Source: Kyrpidia tusciae DSM 2912 (lineage in GTDB: Bacteria > Bacillota > Bacilli > Kyrpidiales > Kyrpidiaceae). Taken from it: DNA of 64,000 bases. Shown here piece after piece: positions 41,741 to 49,704 of the stretch (position 1 is the first letter of the stretch; each line of letters starts with the position of its first letter). The DNA lies in NCBI RefSeq assembly GCF_000092905.1, contig NC_014098.1, positions 1,550,001-1,614,000 on the forward strand, in the 5' to 3' direction. The translations under genes and the position numbers were made by a program. Below the pieces are notes generated by a model. The model made no database searches and was not told where the DNA came from. It worked only from the letters and a program-made list of their open reading frames with translations.

Positions 41741-42940
41741 GTGATCAAAAAATTCCGTATGATCATTCCAACTCTGGCTTTGGCTTTGGGGTTGGCGGGT
41801 TGTGGAGGCAGTCCGGCGAACTCCGGAGGCGGGCAGGGTACTTCTCCAGGGGGAGGGGCGCCTTCGGATACGGTTAAGATCGGCGCCGAGCTCTCGGTCA
41901 CAGGGCCGGCCTCTTCCTTGGGACGCCCAGAACGGGACACCCTCCAGATGGTGGTGGATGAAATCAATGCCTCTGGGGGCGTCGGAGGCAAGAAACTTCA
42001 ACTGATCACCTACGATGACGAGAGTAACCCGACAAAGGCCGTTCTGAATCTGAAGAAAATTCTGGACCAAGACCACGTGTCGGCCGTGATCGGTGGCACC
42101 ACGAGCGCCATTAGCCTGGGTTTGATTCCCACCATCGAGCAGGCGAAAGTCCCCTTTTTCTCCCTTGCCGCTGATCAGCGCATTGCGACACCGGTCAAGC
42201 CCTGGGTGTTCAAGCTGCCCCAAGGGGATAATCTCGTGGTGGAACGGATCCTCGCTTATCTGAAGTCTCAAAACATCACCAAAGTGGGATGGCTGAGTTC
42301 CTCGGATGATTTTGGACAAGGGGGGAAGAACACTTTTGAGGCCCTGGCCCCGAAATACGGGATCCAAGGGGTTGCCTTTGAAAGTTACGTGCCCACAGAT
42401 AAAGACATGATCCCGCAGTTGACCCGGATCAAAAACGCAAGCCCGCAAGCGGTGATTATCTACGGCATTCCGCCCGGGGCGTCCATTGCCACGAAAAATT
42501 TTGCCCAACTCGGCTTTAAGGTACCGCTCATCCATAGTCATGGCATTGCCAACCAGGACTTCTTGACACAAACCGGGTCGGCCTCCAATGGCGTCGTGTT
42601 CCCGGCCTCGAAACTGTTGGTGGCGAATCAGTTGCCCGACACGGACAAGCAGAAAACCGTTTTATTGAAGTATAAGGACGATTTTGAGAAGAAGTTTGGT
42701 TACCCGGCCAATGCTTTCGGAGGCCACGCCTGGGATGCCATCCAAATAGTGGCCAAAGCCGCGGGTGCTGTGGGCGGAGATCCTCAGAAAATTAGAGACT
42801 ATGTCGAAAACAATACCAAGGATTTTGTCGGATGTACCGGTGTGTTCACCTTTAACCCCGCCGATCACAACGGACTCACTAAAGAAGCGTTGGCTTTGAT
42901 TAAAGTGGTGGACGGCAAGTGGACACTGCTGCAGGAATAA
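41741..42940 (+). CDS. livK: Branched-chain-type ABC transporter substrate-binding lipoprotein
   Basis: A periplasmic-binding-protein-fold receptor (type I, LivK/HmaX-like) of 399 residues, anchored by a lipobox LAGC at residues 18-21 after a short signal peptide. A G/S-rich spacer follows, then the conserved start of the domain TVKIGAELSVTGPASSLG, QLITYDDESNPTKAVLNLKKIL and AVIGGTTSAISL. The downstream genes complete the importer. Context with the hpa genes suggests an aromatic acid rather than leucine as the ligand; this is inference. Confidence 0.9.
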   Translation: MIKKFRMIIPTLALALGLAGCGGSPANSGGGQGTSPGGGAPSDTVKIGAELSVTGPASSLGRPERDTLQMVVDEINASGGVGGKKLQLITYDDESNPTKAVLNLKKILDQDHVSAVIGGTTSAISLGLIPTIEQAKVPFFSLAADQRIATPVKPWVFKLPQGDNLVVERILAYLKSQNITKVGWLSSSDDFGQGGKNTFEALAPKYGIQGVAFESYVPTDKDMIPQLTRIKNASPQAVIIYGIPPGASIATKNFAQLGFKVPLIHSHGIANQDFLTQTGSASNGVVFPASKLLVANQLPDTDKQKTVLLKYKDDFEKKFGYPANAFGGHAWDAIQIVAKAAGAVGGDPQKIRDYVENNTKDFVGCTGVFTFNPADHNGLTKEALALIKVVDGKWTLLQE

Positions 42941-42965
42941 AGGAAAGCGCGGGGAGGGATGGCCG

Positions 42966-43841
42966 GTGAGCGGAGCGTCATTGTTGCAACTGTTTTTCTC
43001 GGGTTTGACCATCGGCTCGATTTACGCGTTGATCGCCGTCGGGTTTGTGGTGACCTTCAGCGTGACGGGCATCCTGAACCTCGCCCAAGGGGAATTCGCC
43101 GCCGTCGGGGCGCTCACGGCGGCCTCTCTCCACATGCACGGTGCGGCCCTGTGGGTGTCGGTGTTGGCCGGGACCGCTGCGGCGGTGCTCCTGGGCATCG
43201 TCATGGAGCGAGCCGTGATCCGGCCGGCCCGGCGCATCGACCTGTTGTCGGTGGTGATCATCACCATTGGGGTGGATATTGTGATTCGGGGCGCCGCCCT
43301 GATGATCTGGGGGGCCGATCCCCTGACCCTGGCTCCTTTTACCGATCGGCCGCCTTTGCACCTGGGAGGGGCCACCCTCGATTGGCAGACCGTGTGGACT
43401 GTGGCGATCAGCGGTGTCTTCTTCGTCGCCCTGATCTGGTTCTTTCGAACGTACCAGGGAAAAGCGGTGCGGGCTGCAGTGATGAACCACACTGCCGCCA
43501 GGCTCGTCGGCATTCGCCCGTCGCGCTTGTCCTTTTACGCCTTTGCCGTCTCCGCTGGGCTCGGGGGGCTGGCGGGCACCATCGTGGCCCCCATCACCGG
43601 CGCCACCTACGACATGGGACTCATGCTCGGGCTCAAGGCCTTTGTGGCTGCGGTCATCGGTGGACTGAACAATGCGCCGGCTGCCGTATTGGGAGGACTT
43701 CTGGTAGGACTGCTGGAAGCTTTCACCGCTGGGCTGATTTCTTCCGATTACCGGGATGCGATTACGTTTATCGTCCTGCTTCTCATGCTTTTTGTGCGGC
43801 CGTCGGGATTGTTCGGCCGAACCGCGGGAAAGCGCGTATAA
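42966..43841 (+). CDS. livH: ABC transporter permease, LivH type
   Basis: An inner-membrane permease of 291 residues with about eight hydrophobic segments. It shows the LivH features GLTIGSIYALIAVGFVVTFSVTGILNLAQGEFAAVGA at the start and the conserved coupling loop near AVMNHTAARLVGIRPSRLSFYAFAVSAGLGGLAG. GTG 42966 follows GGGAGGG. A 457-codon overlapping frame (42959-44332) is a shadow caused by the GC-rich codons. Confidence 0.94.
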   Translation: MSGASLLQLFFSGLTIGSIYALIAVGFVVTFSVTGILNLAQGEFAAVGALTAASLHMHGAALWVSVLAGTAAAVLLGIVMERAVIRPARRIDLLSVVIITIGVDIVIRGAALMIWGADPLTLAPFTDRPPLHLGGATLDWQTVWTVAISGVFFVALIWFFRTYQGKAVRAAVMNHTAARLVGIRPSRLSFYAFAVSAGLGGLAGTIVAPITGATYDMGLMLGLKAFVAAVIGGLNNAPAAVLGGLLVGLLEAFTAGLISSDYRDAITFIVLLLMLFVRPSGLFGRTAGKRV

Positions 43842-43853
43842 GGAGGGCGTGCC

Positions 43854-44891
43854 ATGATTCGCCGTGGGCCGCTTGCACAACTGTATCCACCGTCTTGGCC
43901 GGCCATTGTCACGGTGGGGATCGTTTTGGCCGTCATTCCTTTTGCTTTCGGGCCATACGTCCTCAGCGTTCTCATTGCGGTCGGGCTCTCTTCCATCGTT
44001 GCGGTGGGACTGTCCCTGTTTATTGGGTATGCCGGGCAGATCTCCTTGGGGCACGCCGGATTCTACGGAATCGGGGCGTATACCTCGGCCATTCTCGCCC
44101 TTCGGGGAGTGGACGGCTGGGCGACCATTCTCATTGGCATGGCGATCACCGGAGGAGTGGCCTGGCTGGTAAGCCGCCCCACCCTGAGGTTGGAAGGACA
44201 CTACTTGGCCATGGCCACCCTCGGCTTGGGAATGATCCTGAATATCATAATGATCCAATGGACCTCTGTGACCGGAGGGCCGTCTGGACTGACCGGAATT
44301 CCCCCGCTGACTGTGGGATCCTTCGTCTTTGACGCGGACTGGAAGCTTTATTACTTAATCTGGGTAATGGCACTACTCGTGATTTGGGGATTTCGAAATT
44401 TGGTGCACTCCCGGGTCGGGCGGGCTCTGAAAGCCCTGGCGGAAAGCGAAGCGGCGGCTTCGAGCCTCGGGGTGCCGACGGCCCGTTTCAAAGAGATGGC
44501 TTTTATCCTCAGCGCCATGGCCGCTTCCCTGGCCGGCAGTCTGTATGCTTTTTATCTGTCCTTCGTCAGTCCTTCTACCTTTGACGCCATCGCGTCCATC
44601 GAGTTTTTGATCATGGCTATCGCCGGAGGCGTGCGCAGCGTCTGGGGGGCTCCCGTGGGGGCGGCGGTGGTGACGATTCTGAGTCAGGCGATGAAAAGTG
44701 TCGTTCCAGCGCTGTTTCCGTCGGCGGGCGGGGAGTATTCGATCCTTGTCTTTGGTGTGTTGCTCGTGGTTATTCTGTTGTTTCTGCCCCAAGGGATTGT
44801 GCCCGGTCTAGCACGGGGCGTGCTCACGATCCGGCACCGCTGGACTCGGCCCGGGGATTCGGGATCGGCGGCTCCAGGAGGGGAGGGGTGA
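43854..44891 (+). CDS. livM: ABC transporter permease, LivM type
   Basis: The second permease of the importer, 345 residues, polytopic. Family features are GLSLFIGYAGQISLGHAGFYGIGAYTSA, the long EGHYLAMATLGLGMIL, TGGPSGLTGIP, and the coupling segment RVGRALKALAESEAAASSLGVPTARFKEMAFILSAMAASLAGSLYAF. ATG 43854 has GGAGGGCGTG upstream. It is 12 bases after livH and its stop is just before the livG start. Confidence 0.94.
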   Translation: MIRRGPLAQLYPPSWPAIVTVGIVLAVIPFAFGPYVLSVLIAVGLSSIVAVGLSLFIGYAGQISLGHAGFYGIGAYTSAILALRGVDGWATILIGMAITGGVAWLVSRPTLRLEGHYLAMATLGLGMILNIIMIQWTSVTGGPSGLTGIPPLTVGSFVFDADWKLYYLIWVMALLVIWGFRNLVHSRVGRALKALAESEAAASSLGVPTARFKEMAFILSAMAASLAGSLYAFYLSFVSPSTFDAIASIEFLIMAIAGGVRSVWGAPVGAAVVTILSQAMKSVVPALFPSAGGEYSILVFGVLLVVILLFLPQGIVPGLARGVLTIRHRWTRPGDSGSAAPGGEG

Positions 44892-44893
44892 GG

Positions 44894-45664
44894 ATGGCCG
44901 AACCGTTGTTGGAGATTCGAAACCTGTCCAAGCGATTTGAGGGCGTCGTTGCCCTGGAAGATATCGGATTTACCGTCCAAAAAGGCCATATCTCCGCCGT
45001 GATCGGGCCAAACGGTGCCGGAAAAACGACGTTATTCAACCTTCTGACCGGCATGGTGAAGCCCGATCAAGGCAAAATTCTTTTGGAAGGGCGGCGGATC
45101 GACCGGCTTCCAGCCCACGCCATTGCCCGGGCGGGGATCACCCGGACCTTTCAAAATATCGAGATCTTCCAAAACATGACGGTCGTGGAAAATGTGATGG
45201 TGGGGCGGCATTTGAGGACCACATCGGGCTGGCTGACCTCATTTTTCTCCTTGCCGGGCAGACTTCGCGATAACCGCCAAGCTTTCCATCGGGCGATGGA
45301 GTTGCTGGAAACCTTTGAGCTTGCCGACCGGGCTTTCCAACCTGCGGGAATTTTGCCCTATGGCCTGCAGCGCATGGTGGAAATCGCCCGGGCTTTGGCG
45401 GCGGAGCCGAAGCTTTTGCTTCTCGATGAACCGATGGCGGGGCTCAATGCGGGCGAATCCCGAAAGTTGGCGGCCTTCATGCAAGAAATACGGCACACCG
45501 GCGTGACGATTCTCTTTATTGAGCACGACATGGAAATGGTCATGGAAACGGCTGACGATATCGTGGTACTGGATCAAGGAAAGATGCTCGCCCAGGGACC
45601 GCCGGCCGCCATGCAGCGAGATCCCCGGGTGATTGCCGCCTATTTGGGAGAAGAGGTGATCTAG
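44894..45664 (+). CDS. livG: ABC transporter ATP-binding protein, LivG type
   Basis: An ATPase of 256 residues that powers the importer. Walker A is GPNGAGKTT, LivG-type ARAGITRTFQNIEIFQNMTVVENVM follows, the signature region is PYGLQRMVEIARALA (a degenerate LSGGQ, as is usual in LivG), Walker B LLLLDEPMAGLN and the H-loop IEHDM. ATG 44894 is preferred to GTG 44888, which lies inside the Shine-Dalgarno GGAGGGG. It abuts livF. Confidence 0.93.
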   Translation: MAEPLLEIRNLSKRFEGVVALEDIGFTVQKGHISAVIGPNGAGKTTLFNLLTGMVKPDQGKILLEGRRIDRLPAHAIARAGITRTFQNIEIFQNMTVVENVMVGRHLRTTSGWLTSFFSLPGRLRDNRQAFHRAMELLETFELADRAFQPAGILPYGLQRMVEIARALAAEPKLLLLDEPMAGLNAGESRKLAAFMQEIRHTGVTILFIEHDMEMVMETADDIVVLDQGKMLAQGPPAAMQRDPRVIAAYLGEEVI

Positions 45665-46417
45665 GTGCTCCGGGTGGAGAATCTGCACACGTTTCGAGGC
45701 CGTATCCACGCCCTCAAAGGAGTCGGGATTCATTTGAATCCCGGGGAGATTTTTGCCGTGGTCGGGCCAAATGGCGCTGGGAAAAGCACCCTATTGGGCA
45801 CCATCGCCGGGCTTTACCGGCCATCCCAGGGCAGAGTTTGGTTTGAAGGCGCTGAGGTCACTGGAACAGCGCCGGAAGAGTTGGTACGCCGGGGTCTAGC
45901 CTTGGTTCCCGAACGCCGGCAGGTCTTTCAAGGGCTCAGTGTCCGGGATAACCTACTTCTTGGCGCCTATCACCGATACCGCAAGCAGAGAGAGAGTCTA
46001 GAAAAGGACATGGATGACATTCTGACTCTCTTTCCCCGTCTGCGCCAGCGGGTCGGCCAGGCGGCGGGGAGTTTGAGCGGCGGGGAACAGCAGATGCTCG
46101 CCGTGGGTCGGGCGCTGATGGCGAGACCCAAGTTGCTGATTCTCGACGAGCCTTCCTTGGGTCTTGCCCCCAAGATGATCGCGGAGTTGTTCGAAGCCTT
46201 TGTGGATATGCGGAAATCCCGGGGATTGACGATCCTGTTGGTGGAGCAAAACATCCGGGCCGCCCTGGGGATCGCCGATCGGGGAGTGGTTCTTGAGCGC
46301 GGCTGGGTGAAAGTCGAGGGCTCGGTCTCCGAATTGAAAACTCACCCCCAGGTGGAGGTAGCGTATTTGGGGAGATATGCAGAAGCTTCCGCATCTCCCG
46401 GCGGCCCGGCGGGATGA
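45665..46417 (+). CDS. livF: ABC transporter ATP-binding protein, LivF type
   Basis: The second ATPase, 250 residues. Walker A is GPNGAGKST, the signature SLSGGEQQMLAVGRALM, Walker B LLILDEPSLGLAP, and the H-loop VEQNIRAALGIAD, where the usual His is replaced as is normal for LivF. The GTG is the base after the livG stop. The C-terminus ends in a short G/P/S tail. It closes the livKHMGF operon; 212 bases of promoter region for the next operon follow. Confidence 0.93.
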   Translation: MLRVENLHTFRGRIHALKGVGIHLNPGEIFAVVGPNGAGKSTLLGTIAGLYRPSQGRVWFEGAEVTGTAPEELVRRGLALVPERRQVFQGLSVRDNLLLGAYHRYRKQRESLEKDMDDILTLFPRLRQRVGQAAGSLSGGEQQMLAVGRALMARPKLLILDEPSLGLAPKMIAELFEAFVDMRKSRGLTILLVEQNIRAALGIADRGVVLERGWVKVEGSVSELKTHPQVEVAYLGRYAEASASPGGPAG

Positions 46418-46510
46418 GGCCGGGCCGCCTGGTTGGCATGGCCTTTTTACGGGTCACCACCCCGGCGGTGGCCACAAAATCCGTTTCATTTTTTAGCAAT
46501 TTCAGCCGCA

Positions 46511-46547
46511 CCCGCCCCTTGTACGTTTGCGGGGCGGGCGTTATAAT
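46511..46547 (+). promoter_or_regulatory. Promoter of the E1 alpha/beta operon inside a GC palindrome
   Basis: TTGTAC (46519-46524) and TATAAT (46542-46547) are 17 bases apart. A perfect 8-bp inverted repeat CCCGCCCC (46511-46518) / GGGGCGGG (46531-46538) flanks the -35 element and part of the spacer, so it may be an operator, or a terminator stem for livF without a T run. An AT-rich leader of about 80 bases follows. Confidence 0.6.
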
Positions 46548-46629
46548 GAAATTGTGTTACTAAAAAATTTTACGTTTATTACATTTTTGGTTGTAAATTT
46601 GCGTTTTCGATACACGAGGAGGGTCGAGG

Positions 46630-47721
46630 ATGAGCGAGCCGGCTCTGCAAAGTAAGGATGGAGTCCGGGACGTCGGCGTTCAAGAGGCAGAGGCGCCCCT
46701 AAGGGAAGTGAATATTCCGCCAAAGGAACAATGTGTGGAGATGTACCGGTGGATGGTCAAGATCAGGGCCTTTGACCGGCGCTGTGTCCGCCTTCAGCGT
46801 CAGGGTCGCATCGGGACTTACGCTCCATTGGAAGGTCAGGAAGCGGCCCAAGTGGGGAGCGCCTTCGCCCTGGACCCCGGAGATATGATGTTTCCCACGT
46901 ACCGAGATCACGGGGCTATGGCTGTCCACGGTGTGCCCTTGGAGCGGATTCTATTGTACTGGAACGGCCGGGTGGAGGGGACGGACTATCCCCAGGATGT
47001 TCAAGTGTTTCCCCCGGCGGTGCCCATCGGAACCCAGATCCCCCACGCCGTCGGTTATGCCATGGCCAGACAGTACCGCGGGGACACGGGAATCGCACTG
47101 GGGTATTTTGGGGATGGAGCCACCTCCGAAGGAGATTTCCATGAAGGATTGAATTTTGCCGCCGTATTTCGGGCACCCGTCGTCCTGTTCTGCCAGAACA
47201 ATCAATATGCCATCAGTGTTCCCTTTTCCCGTCAGACGGCGACTCAGACGGTGGCGGAAAAAGCGGCGGCCTATGGCATCGAAGGAATTCGCGTGGATGG
47301 GAATGATCTCCTAGCGGTGTACGCGGCGACCCGGCACGCGGTGGAAAAGGCGAGAAGGGGAGAGGGGCCGACGCTGATCGAAGCTTACACCTACCGGTTC
47401 CACTCCCACACCACGGCTGACGACCACACCCGCTACCGCGCCGCCGAGGAGGTGGAAATGTGGAAGAGCCGAGATCCCATTCGGCGGTTTCGGGCGTTTT
47501 TAGAAGCCCGGCGGTGGTGGGACGATCAGTCGGAAAGGGCTCTCGCCGATGAGGTGGAAGAGCGGATCGAGCAGGCCGTTCAGACCATGGAGCAGTGGGA
47601 AGCGGTAAACCCGGCGGACATGTTCAACCATTGTTTTGCAGATCTTCCGGAGGCGTTGCGAGAGCAGGAGGAAGAGCTCTCGGAAGTGCTGCGGGGGGGG
47701 GGGGGGGGTGACCGGTCGTGA
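46630..47721 (+). CDS. pdhA: 2-oxoacid dehydrogenase E1 component, alpha subunit
   Basis: The thiamine diphosphate subunit of a pyruvate or branched-chain 2-oxoacid dehydrogenase, 363 residues. Features are YAPLEGQEAAQVGSAFAL, YRDHGAMAVHG, the TPP motif GYFGDGATSEGDFHEGLNFAAVFRAPVVLFCQNN (GDG...NN) and the phosphorylation-loop-like YRFHSHTTADDHTRY. GAGGAGG precedes ATG 46630. The 3' end runs through a 16-G tract that encodes a short glycine run before D-R-S-stop. The substrate (pyruvate, acetoin or branched-chain) is not decidable. No E2 or E3 gene follows. Confidence 0.9.
   Translation: MSEPALQSKDGVRDVGVQEAEAPLREVNIPPKEQCVEMYRWMVKIRAFDRRCVRLQRQGRIGTYAPLEGQEAAQVGSAFALDPGDMMFPTYRDHGAMAVHGVPLERILLYWNGRVEGTDYPQDVQVFPPAVPIGTQIPHAVGYAMARQYRGDTGIALGYFGDGATSEGDFHEGLNFAAVFRAPVVLFCQNNQYAISVPFSRQTATQTVAEKAAAYGIEGIRVDGNDLLAVYAATRHAVEKARRGEGPTLIEAYTYRFHSHTTADDHTRYRAAEEVEMWKSRDPIRRFRAFLEARRWWDDQSERALADEVEERIEQAVQTMEQWEAVNPADMFNHCFADLPEALREQEEELSEVLRGGGGGDRS
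47693..47708 (+). repeat. Homopolymer of 16 G at the pdhA-pdhB junction
   Basis: Sixteen consecutive G lie in the last codons of the E1 alpha gene, ending 9 bases before the GTG of the E1 beta gene. The tract also serves as the Shine-Dalgarno region of the downstream gene. Such runs slip easily during replication. A change of one or two bases would alter the alpha C-terminus and the coupling to beta. Confidence 0.95.
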
Positions 47722-48707
47722 GAGACAACCGGAACATGACGATAATCCAAGCCATCCAAGATGGGCTTTACACCGCTCTGGCCGAAGATGATCGGGTTCT
47801 GGTTTTCGGAGAGGATGTGGGCCAAAACGGCGGCGTGTTTCGGGCTACCGATGGCTTGCAGGATGCCTTCGGCCCCCGGCGGGTGTTTGATACCCCTCTC
47901 TCTGAATCGGGTATTGTGGGCACAGCGGTGGGCATGGCGGCTGCCGGCCTAAGACCGGTGGTGGAGATTCAGTTCATGGGGTTTATTTACCCTGCCTTTG
48001 AACAAATTATCAGTCATGCGGCCCGGGTGCGCACCCGCACCCGGGGGCGACATTCGGCTTCCCTGGTCATTCGCGCCCCTTACGGCGGGGGGATCCGGGC
48101 GCCCGAACTTCACTCGGACAGTAGCGAGGCGTTTTTTGTGCATCAGCCGGGGCTGAAAGTTGTGGCGCCTTCCGGACCTTATGATGCAAAGGGGCTGTTG
48201 CTCGCGGCCATCGACGATCCGGATCCGGTGGTCTTTTTGGAGCCGATTCGACTGTATCGGGCGTTTAAGGAAGAGGTGCCCCTGGGGTACTATACGGTGC
48301 CGATCGGGAAGGCCAAAGTGGTGCGGGAAGGCGGAGATCTCGCCATATTCGTCTGGGGCGCGATGGTTCCCCGGGCGATGGAGGCGGCGGAAAAAGCGGC
48401 CAGAGAGGACGGGATCGAGACTCGGGTGGTGGATTTGCGCACACTGTTTCCCTTGGATGTGGCAACGATCGTGGAGTCAGTGGAGAAAACCGGCCGGGCG
48501 ATGATCGTTCACGAAGCTCCCCGCACGGCTGGGGTTGGGGCGGAAGTTGCCACTCTTATCCAGGAAAGGGCCTTTTATTCTCTGGAAGCGCCCGTGGTCC
48601 GGGTGACGGGACTTGACGTGCCGTTTCCCCTCTTTTCCTTGGAAGATCTTTATCTTCCGGGGGTTGCTCGGATTCTGTCGGGCATACGCCGGGCCGTGGC
48701 CGCTTAA
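47718..48707 (+). CDS. pdhB: 2-oxoacid dehydrogenase E1 component, beta subunit
   Basis: A transketolase-like beta subunit of 329 residues. Features are EDVGQNGGVFRATDGLQDAFGPRRVFDTPLSESGIVGTAVGMA, FGFIYPAFEQI-like FMGFIYPAFEQIISHAARVRTRTRGR, APYGGGIRAPELHSDSSEAFF (the HSxSxEA loop) and TVIEAPRTAGV-like VHEAPRTAGVGAEV. The GTG overlaps the alpha stop (GTGA). An internal ATG at 47736 (MTIIQAIQDGL) is another possible start, closer to typical N-termini. Confidence 0.9.
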   Translation: MRDNRNMTIIQAIQDGLYTALAEDDRVLVFGEDVGQNGGVFRATDGLQDAFGPRRVFDTPLSESGIVGTAVGMAAAGLRPVVEIQFMGFIYPAFEQIISHAARVRTRTRGRHSASLVIRAPYGGGIRAPELHSDSSEAFFVHQPGLKVVAPSGPYDAKGLLLAAIDDPDPVVFLEPIRLYRAFKEEVPLGYYTVPIGKAKVVREGGDLAIFVWGAMVPRAMEAAEKAAREDGIETRVVDLRTLFPLDVATIVESVEKTGRAMIVHEAPRTAGVGAEVATLIQERAFYSLEAPVVRVTGLDVPFPLFSLEDLYLPGVARILSGIRRAVAA

Positions 48708-48812
48708 AACCCCGGGGGAAGGACGGGCTTGGAGCGCCCTCATGCCAACCGTCGCTTCTACCTACACACCTCGCCGCCGTCTCTTTGCCGAATCGCCCGA
48801 TCTCCGCGGAGG

Positions 48813-48840
48813 TTCCGACTCGTTAGCGACGTGATATAAT
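48813..48840 (+). promoter_or_regulatory. Possible promoter of the YheO-type regulator
   Basis: A perfect TATAAT (48835-48840) lies 42 bases ahead of the gene with a poor -35 (TTCCGA, 48813-48818) at 16 bases. Only the -10 is convincing. Confidence 0.4.
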
Positions 48841-48881
48841 AAATTTCGACTGCAGTTGTGCCGGGGCGAGGTGAAAAATGA

Positions 48882-49538
48882 ATGGGGGAGAAGGAACTTC
48901 TTTTCAGCAATATTCAAACATTGATGGAGACTTTGGGGAGGTTGCTGGGAGAGGACTGCGAAGTCGTTCTGCACGATTTTGACCATCCGGAACGTTCCAT
49001 CGTCGCTATTATCAACAACCGGGTGACGAATCGACAGGTGGGAGACCCAATCTCGGAGTATGCTTGGAAAGTCCTCCGCCGCGGGATCGAGGAGAACGAA
49101 CACGCCATTGTGTACCGCACTTACACCAAGGAAGGAAAACGAATTCGATCCACCAATGTGTTTCTTCGGGACGCCGGGGACCGGGTGGTGGGCTGTGTGA
49201 GTTTCAATCAAGATTTGAGCCGCCTGGAGTGGATCCGGGGTTGGGTGGACAATTTTCTGCGGGACGACGCAGATTCCGTGGATGAGGTGGCCGATGAGTT
49301 TGCCCACGATGTGATGGCAATCCTGAATAAAATGGTAGAGCAGACCATTGCGGGACCGGGGAAAGAGATTCATCGCCTCACGAAAGACGAAAAATTGATG
49401 ATCATCGAAGAGTTGGACGAGAAAGGTGCGTTTCTGATTAAAGGGGCGGTGGATCTCATCGCTTCCCAACTTGGCGTATCGAGGTACACGATCTACAATT
49501 ATTTGGACGAAATTCGTGCCAAAAACCGGATGATGTGA
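48882..49538 (+). CDS. YheO/DauR-family transcriptional regulator (PAS + HTH)
   Basis: A 218-residue protein with an N-terminal PAS_6 (YheO) domain (about residues 5-120: LGEDCEVVLHDFDHPERSIVAIINNRVTNRQVGDP) and a C-terminal YheO-type helix-turn-helix (about 155-215: LTKDEKLMIIEELDEKGAFLIKGAVDLIASQLGVSRYTIYNYLDE). Relatives include the D-arginine regulator DauR. Targets are unknown; it stands alone between the E1 operon and the PHA genes. The ATG is 8 bases after GAGGTG, and a terminator follows. Confidence 0.87.
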   Translation: MGEKELLFSNIQTLMETLGRLLGEDCEVVLHDFDHPERSIVAIINNRVTNRQVGDPISEYAWKVLRRGIEENEHAIVYRTYTKEGKRIRSTNVFLRDAGDRVVGCVSFNQDLSRLEWIRGWVDNFLRDDADSVDEVADEFAHDVMAILNKMVEQTIAGPGKEIHRLTKDEKLMIIEELDEKGAFLIKGAVDLIASQLGVSRYTIYNYLDEIRAKNRMM

Positions 49539-49555
49539 CGACTGGTCCGAATTCC

Positions 49556-49578
49556 ACCGCCCAAAAGGCGGTTTTTTT
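49556..49578 (+). terminator. Intrinsic terminator after the YheO-type regulator gene
   Basis: ACCGCC-CAAAA-GGCGGT (49556-49572) is followed by TTTTTT, 18 bases after the stop. Confidence 0.85.
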
Positions 49579-49579
49579 A

Positions 49580-49623
49580 TTTACACGAGGAAATGAATGG
49601 AGTAGAATGCTTATAGATGTAAA
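49580..49623 (+). promoter_or_regulatory. Promoter and operator of the first pha gene
   Basis: TTTACA (49580-49585) and TAGAAT (49603-49608) are 17 bases apart. The 16-nt sequence TGCTTATAGATGTAAA (49608-49623), immediately downstream of the -10, is repeated exactly in the phaQ promoter. The match suggests one repressor, probably PhaQ itself. The left arm TATAGA also has an inverted partner TCTATA 11 bases on. Confidence 0.65.
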
Positions 49624-49704
49624 TAGCCTCTATAGGCAAACAACCAATCGTGTTTCTGCACGTGGCGATTATCCGGAGAAAACTTGTGGAGGCGATCACT
49701 ATTG

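Noticed and set aside
42959-44332. Long 457-codon frame overlapping livH and livM
   Set aside because: It is off-frame to two clear permease genes with conserved motifs, is composed of H/G/R-rich sequence with no domain, and arises from the GC-rich third positions.
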